Below, piece after piece: positions 1 through 4,786 of a stretch of 21,016 nt of DNA. The position numbers were made by a program, and so were the translations under genes. The notes beneath the pieces were generated by a model that did no database searches, was not told where the DNA came from, and was given only the letters and a program-made list of their open reading frames with translations. This DNA is from Clostridiales bacterium UBA1248 (GTDB lineage: Bacteria; Bacillota; Clostridia; Oscillospirales; CAG-272), in assembly GCA_002308615.1 (NCBI GenBank), contig DBWC01000113.1, positions 1 through 21,016 on the forward strand, in the 5' to 3' direction. The stretch's first letter is position 1, and every line of letters starts with the position of its first letter.

Positions 1-26
1 AGGTTCGAATCCCGCATGGCGCGCCA
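1..26 (+). tRNA. tRNA 3' end (partial; identity not certain)
   Basis: The window opens inside a tRNA. The T loop TTCGAAT is at 4-10, closed by G3-C11 and G2-C12. The acceptor 3' strand ATGGCGC is at 16-22, the discriminator G at 23, and an encoded CCA at 24-26. The anticodon lies outside the window, so the identity cannot be read. An ATGGCGC acceptor strand is reminiscent of clostridial tRNA-Lys, but this is a guess. The next T-stem pair would be A1-C13, a mismatch, which is slightly odd for an intact tRNA. Confidence 0.7.
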
Positions 27-55
27 AGGTAAGCGATCAAAATAGATCGCACCCG

Positions 56-90
56 GAAAACCGACGATTTTCGCCGGTTTTCTTCATTTT
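56..90 (+). terminator. Rho-independent terminator after the tRNA
   Basis: GAAAACCG (56-63) pairs with CGGTTTTC (75-82) around an 11-nt loop. The stem is followed by a T-rich tract (83-111). It sits 30 nt past the tRNA CCA and probably ends that transcript. Confidence 0.6.
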
Positions 91-278
91 TCTCCGTTTT
101 TCTCGCTTTTTCAAAAATTCCAAAAAGCGCGATTTCAAAAGATGCAAAAAGCCTTTTTAGGTATGTGTGTGGGATTCGAACGTGAGAACCCCTTATTTTA
201 GCAGTTTTTTGCAGTTTTTAAAAAGAGATTCTGCATTTTTCCTTCCTTCAAGTTGTAAATTAATAGTGTCTGAAATGA
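91..278. other. Gene-free stretch; AT-rich, with an isolated tRNA T-arm-like fragment
   Basis: No open frame with a ribosome binding site is visible. CGCTTTTT (104-111) and AAAAAGCG (122-129) can form a hairpin. GGGATTCGAAC at 171-181 is the exact reverse complement of the tRNA T-arm segment at 3-13, but no cloverleaf can be built around it. It may be a degenerate tRNA remnant or a chance match. Confidence 0.35.
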
Positions 279-305
279 GGTTTGTACTAAAATATAGTAC
301 AAACC
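279..305. promoter_or_regulatory. Perfect inverted repeat upstream of the 335-685 gene (operator or leader hairpin)
   Basis: GGTTTGTACT (279-288) and AGTACAAACC (296-305) are exact reverse complements separated by 7 nt. No T-tract follows on the plus strand, so it does not look like a terminator. Its place 30 nt before a start codon suits a dimeric repressor operator or a 5' leader hairpin. The binding factor is unknown. Confidence 0.5.
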
Positions 306-334
306 AAAATTAAAATACATTCTGGAGAAAACCA

Positions 335-685
335 TTGAAAAAAGTGGATTTCCTGCCGACTGAATTAAACCTCAGCCGGCTTTTTTATTGCAAATACGAA
401 ACGGAATGGATTCCTTATACAAAAAGATCGTCTGCCTTGACCTCATACGCCCGCGAAAAAGAAGATTATGAGGTTCGCGATGATTATCCGTCTCCTAAAG
501 ATTATTATTATAAAGAATACGGTATACTGCTTCGCCCTCACGATCTGATCGGTCCGACATATGAGGAGCAGCAGGGGCAGTTATACTGCTACAGCAATAC
601 GCTTGGTAAAGTCGCAGGAGCGATGACGTTTGAATATTTCGGCATCCGCCCGTGCATCTGGGTAGCTCTTGACGAAGAACCTTAA
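335..685 (+). CDS. Small protein resembling the C-terminal part of DUF6273
   Basis: The frame encodes 116 aa. It starts at TTG with an upstream GGAG at 324-327. A TAA in the same frame at 311-313 rules out a much longer version. No signal peptide or membrane segment is seen. The order of motifs (hydrophobic FLPTELNL near the N-terminus, then SYAREK, a Tyr/Asp-rich stretch, GILLRPHD, and a final GIRPCIWVAL) matches the second half of DUF6273 domains, which usually end in a GVRPAL-like motif. The usual N-terminal half is missing. It may therefore be a remnant of a longer gene kept in frame, or a short stand-alone version. It is preceded by the 279-305 palindrome and followed by a terminator. 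The biochemical role of DUF6273 is unknown. The family call is a motif-level inference. Confidence 0.55.
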   Translation: MKKVDFLPTELNLSRLFYCKYETEWIPYTKRSSALTSYAREKEDYEVRDDYPSPKDYYYKEYGILLRPHDLIGPTYEEQQGQLYCYSNTLGKVAGAMTFEYFGIRPCIWVALDEEP

Positions 686-710
686 TTTTGAAAACAAACT
701 TGAATAAAAT

Positions 711-734
711 AAAACGCACCGGAAGGTGCGTTTT
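711..734. terminator. Bidirectional terminator between convergent genes
   Basis: AAAACGCACC (711-720) and GGTGCGTTTT (725-734) form a 10-bp stem with a GGAA loop. T-rich flanks lie on both strands. It serves the plus-strand gene ending at 685 and the minus-strand gene ending at 748. Confidence 0.85.
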
Positions 735-747
735 GCTTTATTCTGCT

Positions 748-2334
748 TCAGATCAGTTCCATGGTTTTCTTCGCCATTTCGTTTACGCTGACTTTTTCGT
801 GATTAAAAATAGTGGTGAACAGCGTTCCCGAAATTTTATCGGTCCATACGGAAGGTATTGAAGAAAATCCGTTCGCTATACCTACGACAGAACCGACGGT
901 TGCCCCGTTGCAGTCGGTATCAAACCCCTGCTGAACCGCCAGACAAACTGATTTTCCGTAATCTCCTTCACCCCAGAGGAGAGAAGCCGCAACGATCTCA
1001 GCGTTGGATATAGTATGACACCAGTGATGCCCGTTGCAGTCGTCCCAGCGCTTATGGAAATCCTCAAAAAACTCATCTGAAGTTTTTCCGCTTCCGTAAA
1101 AATCAAGTACTTTTTCAAGCGCTTCGAAGAGGCGGGACTTCTCCGGAATATATTCCATTCCGATCCTGATCGAATCGCCTGCTGACGCGCCTCCTGCGGC
1201 TGCCGCCAGCATAGCGGAGACCCACATTTCGCCGTAAATACCGTTTTTGATATGCGAAATGCATCCGTCCTTCCACGCCATTTCCGCGGCTTTTTCCGGC
1301 CTTCCCGGGTTGATCCATCCGAAAAAGTCTCCCCTTATCTGTGCTCCTATCCATTCCCTGTACGGATTTTTGTAGCTTGCGGAGTCGGGAGGATAATAAC
1401 CGTTGACAAAGTTTCTGAAGGCCACTCTTTCCGCGGTGCAGTAAGCGTCTTTCGGCTGATTCCACAGCCAGTGGCGGGCGTCGTCTGCGGGCGTAAAATC
1501 TTTTCCGTACTGTTTCACAAGCAGGTACGCCATCATAATATAGTTCGTGTCGTCGTCGACAGGCATTCCGTCCATTATCCCGTCCGGATAAGCTCTCTGC
1601 GCAATAGGAAATCCGATTTTCAGATCGCCTGTGTTTTCGGCGTCGCTTTTTGTTATATAGCGTTTCATCGGGTAGTTGCCTGTAGCCTTAAGGAAGGGAA
1701 TAAGTTCGCTTCTTCTTATACCCTCGATCGATTTACCGAGGAGACATCCGCAAATCCTTCCGTACCACGCTCCTTTGATTCTGTCTTCAAGAACCTTTGC
1801 GCTTTGTCTTATGTAAACGTGATTCTTTCTGCGGGAGCAATTGAATATCCCTTCAAGATCGGAAGGTTCCTCGTACTTATAGTCCGCTCTCTGCGGAAGG
1901 TCTTCGATTATACCGAAGATTATATCGGCCATGTCCGACTTCGCTTTTCCGTCCGGCATTCCGGCGATCGCGTACATCAGATTTTTGTATTTTTCAACGT
2001 CTTTTCCTTCTTCAAACGTTTGCTGATATTCCGTAGGCATTTCTTTATAATAAGCTTCCCACGGATGAAGATTGAACGACGGGAGCATTTCGCGTTTCGT
2101 CCTCAATTCTTCTGTGCTTCTGTTGTCTTTTCCTCTGATAAGATAGTCAAGAGAAACGTCGAAGACCCCTGCGATTTCGATAAGTTTTTCAGCGTCCGGC
2201 ATACTCGTGCCGTTTTCCCATTTCTGGACTGCCTGCCTGGAAACTCCGAGCATACCCGCGATTTTTTCCTGAGTCAGACCGAGATTTTTTCTCAATGACA
2301 GAAAACTTTTTGAAAAAATAGTTTTATCTTCCAT
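748..2334 (-). CDS. XRE-family HTH domain fused to ADP-ribosylglycohydrolase
   Basis: A 528-aa two-domain protein. Residues 8-62 are a Cro/C1-type helix-turn-helix (LGLTQEKIAGMLGVSRQAVQKWENG), as in clostridial XRE regulators. Residues about 70-180 are a linker with no recognised domain. Residues 185-505 are an ADP-ribosylglycohydrolase (DraG/ARH-like) domain. It has the GCLLGKSIEG entry motif at 196-205, the acidic metal motif PVDDDT at 258-263 and the second metal motif FDTDCNGATVGS at 471-482. Both acidic clusters that bind Mg in this family are present, so the enzyme may be active. The family removes ADP-ribose from proteins or nucleic acids. Coupling it to a DNA-binding domain suggests a regulator that senses or edits ADP-ribosylation, which is inference. 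The start is ATG at 2334-2332, with AGAGGCGG upstream. It is divergent from the 2519 gene, and no partner ADP-ribosyltransferase is visible nearby. No signal peptide: cytoplasmic. Confidence 0.88.
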   Translation of the reverse strand: MEDKTIFSKSFLSLRKNLGLTQEKIAGMLGVSRQAVQKWENGTSMPDAEKLIEIAGVFDVSLDYLIRGKDNRSTEELRTKREMLPSFNLHPWEAYYKEMPTEYQQTFEEGKDVEKYKNLMYAIAGMPDGKAKSDMADIIFGIIEDLPQRADYKYEEPSDLEGIFNCSRRKNHVYIRQSAKVLEDRIKGAWYGRICGCLLGKSIEGIRRSELIPFLKATGNYPMKRYITKSDAENTGDLKIGFPIAQRAYPDGIMDGMPVDDDTNYIMMAYLLVKQYGKDFTPADDARHWLWNQPKDAYCTAERVAFRNFVNGYYPPDSASYKNPYREWIGAQIRGDFFGWINPGRPEKAAEMAWKDGCISHIKNGIYGEMWVSAMLAAAAGGASAGDSIRIGMEYIPEKSRLFEALEKVLDFYGSGKTSDEFFEDFHKRWDDCNGHHWCHTISNAEIVAASLLWGEGDYGKSVCLAVQQGFDTDCNGATVGSVVGIANGFSSIPSVWTDKISGTLFTTIFNHEKVSVNEMAKKTMELI

Positions 2335-2373
2335 ATTGCCGCCTCTTTTCGTTCGATATTGGTTTACGTAATA

Positions 2374-2402
2374 AAAATATCACATAAACCCTGATAAATC
2401 AA
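2374..2402 (-). promoter_or_regulatory. Candidate SigA promoter for the HTH-ADP-ribosylglycohydrolase gene
   Basis: Read on the minus strand, TTGATT (2402-2397) and TATTTT (2379-2374) are separated by 17 bp. An 8-bp palindrome TTACGTAA (2364-2371) lies at the expected transcription start and could be an autoregulatory operator. That role is inference. Confidence 0.5.
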
Positions 2403-2444
2403 GTGCTTTTCAGTTGCTTTTTTTGCTATTTACGGTTGCAAAAG

Positions 2445-2473
2445 TTGACACGTGAGACTGAAAATGTTAGAAT
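2445..2473 (+). promoter_or_regulatory. Strong SigA promoter
   Basis: TTGACA (2445-2450), a 17-bp spacer, and TAGAAT (2468-2473). It lies 45 nt before the ATG at 2519 and drives the truncated beta-helix gene. It is back to back with the minus-strand promoter at 2374-2402. Confidence 0.75.
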
Positions 2474-2518
2474 AAAACAAAATCGGAATCATTGAATATT
2501 GCAAAAGGACGGAAGAAT

Positions 2519-3178
2519 ATGAATATAACGGAAGACCTTGCCGCATTCTGCGAGCGGACAGCAAAAGAAAGAGAAAAGTCAATAAACTCCTACTGTTCCT
2601 GTCCTGAAATAAAGGGAACAAAATATTATCTCAGCTTGGAAGGAGACGACGGAAACGACGGTTTGTCGCCGGAAAAGCCGTGGAAATCGATAAATAAAAT
2701 CAACGTTTATCCGTTAAAACCCGGAGACGGAGTGTTTTTCAGAAGGTCGGACGTTTTTCGCGGAAACATAGCTGCAAAAACCGGGGTAACTTATGCCGCT
2801 TACGGAAAAGGAAAACGGCCTGAGCTTCGCGGAAGTCCGTTCGATCTCGCTGAAAAGGGTCTCTGGCATCCGTTCGGAAACAGCGACCGCCTCTGGGAGC
2901 TTTCCGAACCGATCCGCGACTGCGGGACTCTTGTTTTTAACGAAGGGGAAGCGCACGCTTACAAACATATTCCTTCGGTGGATTTCATTTCACTTTGCGG
3001 TGAAACCGCAAAATTTCACAACGGCGAAGCCGTTATTTCACATTTTGCCGTCAGGCAAAATATTTCACTTTCTCCCATTTCTCCCGCTTCCCTTGATTTA
3101 TTCACACAAATATGCTATCATATATCCGTAAGCGGTCATATGCGCCGCCTGCGCCTCGGTCGATACGTCGAAAGATAA
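2519..3178 (+). CDS. Truncated right-handed beta-helix (pectate-lyase-like) protein, probable pseudogene
   Basis: The chosen start is ATG 2519, with AAAGGA at 2503-2508. An in-frame TTG at 2492 has no ribosome binding site. The frame gives 219 aa. Residues about 32-155 resemble the N-terminal entry of parallel beta-helix carbohydrate-active proteins: YYLSLEGDDGNDG, a SPEKPWKSINKIN segment, then LKPGDGVFFRRSDVFRG and YAAYGKGKRPELRG. Family members usually run to 500 aa or more and contain many helix turns. Here the homology-like part stops near residue 155 (about nt 2985). The last 60 residues are simply a translation of hairpin array 1 and the spacer after it. The gene therefore seems to have lost its 3' part, by insertion or deletion at the array. 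No signal peptide is seen. A short product might still be made from the strong upstream promoter, but is unlikely to be functional. Confidence 0.7.
   Translation: MNITEDLAAFCERTAKEREKSINSYCSCPEIKGTKYYLSLEGDDGNDGLSPEKPWKSINKINVYPLKPGDGVFFRRSDVFRGNIAAKTGVTYAAYGKGKRPELRGSPFDLAEKGLWHPFGNSDRLWELSEPIRDCGTLVFNEGEAHAYKHIPSVDFISLCGETAKFHNGEAVISHFAVRQNISLSPISPASLDLFTQICYHISVSGHMRRLRLGRYVER
2987..3068. repeat. Hairpin array 1 (ATTTCAC linkers)
   Basis: Four exact copies of ATTTCAC (2987-2993, 3013-3019, 3035-3041, 3062-3068) are separated by three different hairpins with no spare bases. These are TTTGCGGT-GAA-ACCGCAAA (2994-3012), AACGGC-GAA-GCCGTT (3020-3034) and ATTTTGCC-GTCA-GGCAAAAT (3042-3061). 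Stem sequences differ but stay complementary. It lies inside the open frame of the truncated beta-helix gene. Arrays 2 and 3 have the same design. Confidence 0.85.
3093..3121 (+). promoter_or_regulatory. Candidate SigA promoter after array 1
   Basis: TTGATT (3093-3098), a 17-bp spacer, and TATCAT (3116-3121). It starts 24 nt after array 1 and probably drives the 3247 gene through a leader of about 120 nt. It overlaps the tail of the truncated 2519 frame, which supports that frame's end not being real coding sequence. Confidence 0.55.
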
Positions 3179-3246
3179 AAGCCGGAGTGAATTATTTACA
3201 TATTTGAACTATTTTAAAATCGATAAATAGGGATTAGGAGAATCCT

Positions 3247-3609
3247 ATGACAAGTATAAATGTCAAAGAATACATTTCAAAACATACCTTCTGTTCAGAG
3301 TACCTATTCAAAGACTGGGAATCTTTTCTTGATCTTCTTTATGCCGAAGGAGGTCGTATTTCGTCCATCCTTTGGTGGGACCACTGTTTGAAATCACAGC
3401 AACTTGAATCTGTCGGAAGCGGTGGGTACAGCGATCCTGATAACGATGAGTTTATGTATGCTGAGACCCACCTGTTTCAGAATGGCTTGGAAACGAGAAC
3501 ACTAAATGAAATCAAAGAATACATCATTTGTCAGAGAAAAGAAGGATTACACTACGGTAACAAATACAAGAGTCACGATTTAGTGCCTTCTTTCTATCTG
3601 TCAGATTGA
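3247..3609 (+). CDS. Hypothetical protein, 120 aa
   Basis: I do not recognise the family. The start is ATG 3247 with TAGGAG at 3234-3239. The protein is acidic and soluble-looking, with no signal peptide or membrane segment. It has an aromatic cluster (ILWWDHC, residues about 40-46), a Gly/Ser/Asp loop (GSGGYSDPDNDE, about 57-68), then a likely helix (TRTLNEIKEYII). The gene is visibly more AT-rich than the operons downstream, which may indicate separate origin. It stands alone between hairpin arrays 1 and 2. The candidate promoter is at 3093-3121. No clear terminator follows, though array hairpins could slow transcription. Confidence 0.7.
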   Translation: MTSINVKEYISKHTFCSEYLFKDWESFLDLLYAEGGRISSILWWDHCLKSQQLESVGSGGYSDPDNDEFMYAETHLFQNGLETRTLNEIKEYIICQRKEGLHYGNKYKSHDLVPSFYLSD

Positions 3610-3636
3610 TAAATTCCTGTTTTCCTTGATTAAAAC

Positions 3637-3738
3637 GCATCTATTTTGCACGTTTGCAAGTGGCAACCTGCATCTAAAATGTACGTTTGCTTTTCCCGAA
3701 ATACCTGAAAAAGTCGGCTTTTTATGAAAATGCATCTA
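3637..3738. repeat. Three GCATCTA-containing direct repeats
   Basis: GCATCTA occurs at 3637-3643, 3670-3676 and 3732-3738. The first two copies are each followed 8 nt later by CGTTTGC, giving a 22-nt degenerate unit with a 33-nt period. The third copy is 62 nt further on, about two periods, and has lost the second half. The function is unknown: degenerate iterons, a protein-binding site, or a decayed element end. Confidence 0.4.
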
Positions 3739-3794
3739 AATTGATCGCGACGCTCAGAAAACCCACGCGCAAGCGAGGATTTTTCAACTAAGTT

Positions 3795-3994
3795 TTCCGC
3801 TCGCGCGGAACGTGAAGTGTCCTTCGGACGTGAAGTGCGCTTCGCGCGTGATAGGGGTTCCCCGAAACGAGTGAAGCGAGTTTTGGGGGTTCCCGTGAAG
3901 TGTGGCGTTGCCACGATATGCGGAACACTTAACTTCACTTGCCGCGGTGCGGCAAACTTCACTCTGCTTCACTTGCCCGCAGGGCAAACTTCAC
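3795..3994. repeat. Hairpin array 2 (GTGAAGT / ACTTCAC linkers, inverted halves)
   Basis: The left half carries linker GTGAAGT at 3812-3818, 3830-3836 and 3895-3901. The right half carries its reverse complement ACTTCAC at 3932-3938, 3956-3962 and 3988-3994, with a GCTTCAC variant at 3966-3972. Hairpins between them are TTCCGC-TCGC-GCGGAA (3795), GTCC-TTC-GGAC (3819), GCGC-TTC-GCGC (3837), a longer CCCCGAAAC/GTTTTGGGG stem (about 3861-3889), GTGGC-GTT-GCCAC (3902), TTGCCGC-GGT-GCGGCAA (3939) and TTGCCC-GCA-GGGCAA (3973). The intervening 3848-3894 and 3915-3931 segments are degenerate. The two halves could also pair with each other. No coding frame in this stretch looks real. Confidence 0.82.
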
Positions 3995-4032
3995 TTAACC
4001 ACTCCGAAAATTCCAAAACTTCCTTAAACCTA

Positions 4033-4061
4033 TTGCAAAATTCGATATAATATGATATAAT
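4033..4061 (+). promoter_or_regulatory. SigA promoter of the cohesin lipoprotein gene
   Basis: TTGCAA (4033-4038), a 17-bp spacer, and TATAAT (4056-4061). The start codon is 31 nt downstream of the -10 box. The promoter begins 38 nt after array 2. Confidence 0.75.
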
Positions 4062-4091
4062 CTATCTAAACGAACGAAAGGAATACATACA

Positions 4092-4721
4092 ATGTCAAAA
4101 TCGAAAGCAATATCACTTATATGCTTGTTATTGGGCGCCGCGCTTTTATTCGTGTCATGCGCTCAGTCCGGCGGTGAAGAAACAACGGGCGAGGCGACGG
4201 TGACGGACGGAGAGACAAAAGACGCCGTTACAAGATCCGAAAAAATAGAAGACGGCAAGCTGAACATAGTTATCGGAGGCGGTACGGAAGCGGTCTGTGC
4301 AAAGCCCGGCGAGGAAGTCGAGTTGAAGATCGAACTCGTAAACAACACCGGTATAAGCTCGTTAAGGATCTCTCTGTCGCTTGATCCTAAGCTTTCGCCG
4401 GTCCTGGAAAAGAACAGCGACGGTGAAAACGAAGCAAAGGCTGTTTTCAATATTGCAGACAGCTCCGATGATTCCGTCATGAAAATAACAAAATACAACA
4501 AAGACAAAAACGTTCTTATACTTAACTGGCTCACCGCGATGAAAGAGGTCAAAGGCGATACCGTCTATGCGACGATCAGTTTCAAAGTATCGGACGACGC
4601 CTCGGAAGGCGATTTTCTGCCGATCACGGCGGAAATAAACCCGAACGACGTGTTTGACTACGATCAGAACAACGTTGATTACAATCTCATAAACGGCGGT
4701 ATAACCGTAGCGGCAAAATAA
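4092..4721 (+). CDS. Cohesin-domain lipoprotein
   Basis: A 209-aa exported lipoprotein. A hydrophobic signal (residues 5-22) ends in LLFVSC, so Cys23 is the likely lipidated residue. A Gly/Thr/Glu-rich spacer follows to about 55. Residues 57-208 resemble a single cohesin/cellulosome-type beta-sandwich: KPGEEVELKIELVNNTG, ISSLRISLSLDPK, then YATISFKVSDDASEGDFLPIT and a terminal INGGITV strand. In cellulosomes cohesins bind dockerin domains. A lone membrane-anchored copy could tether dockerin enzymes, but cohesin-like folds in gut Clostridia also occur in proteins unrelated to cellulosomes. No dockerin gene is visible in the window. The start is ATG 4092 with AAAGGA at 4077-4082. It is a single-gene unit with its own promoter and terminator. 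Confidence 0.78.
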   Translation: MSKSKAISLICLLLGAALLFVSCAQSGGEETTGEATVTDGETKDAVTRSEKIEDGKLNIVIGGGTEAVCAKPGEEVELKIELVNNTGISSLRISLSLDPKLSPVLEKNSDGENEAKAVFNIADSSDDSVMKITKYNKDKNVLILNWLTAMKEVKGDTVYATISFKVSDDASEGDFLPITAEINPNDVFDYDQNNVDYNLINGGITVAAK

Positions 4722-4733
4722 TTATTCGAATGT

Positions 4734-4762
4734 AAAAAAACGCGCAGTATGCGCGGTTTTTT
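4734..4762 (+). terminator. Rho-independent terminator of the cohesin gene
   Basis: An A-run plus CGCGC (4741-4745) pairs with GCGCG (4751-4755) plus a T-run (4757-4762) across an AGTAT loop. It is 13 nt past the stop codon. Confidence 0.85.
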
Positions 4763-4786
4763 ACTGTATAACGCAAAAGAGGCAAT

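Noticed and set aside
171..181. A tRNA gene on the minus strand
   Set aside because: A T-loop-like segment exists, but the stem next to it does not pair, no CCA or acceptor partner follows, and no D or anticodon arm is found upstream.
1252..2298. Long plus-strand open frame (348 aa)
   Set aside because: It lies opposite the HTH-ADP-ribosylglycohydrolase gene and has no ribosome binding site. Its translation is rich in Phe, Arg and Val with no domain, as expected of an antisense shadow.
2492..2518. TTG start extending the beta-helix gene upstream
   Set aside because: No ribosome binding site lies before it, and it is only about 12 nt from the predicted transcription start. ATG 2519 has AAAGGA at proper spacing.
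2987..3068. CRISPR array
   Set aside because: The repeated unit is only 7 nt and the intervening parts are self-complementary hairpins of 15-20 nt. There is no leader and no cas gene. The same applies to 3795-3994 and 17938-18027.
3817..4050. Short plus-strand frame and overlapping minus-strand frames across 3630-4050
   Set aside because: They are translations of hairpin array 2. The periodic residues come from the repeats, and no start signal fits.
4744..4772. Separate promoter for the 4787 operon
   Set aside because: TATAAC at 4767-4772 is a possible -10, but the 17-bp-spaced -35 position (4744-4749) lies in the terminator stem and is unlike TTGACA. The promoter source stays unknown; read-through is possible.
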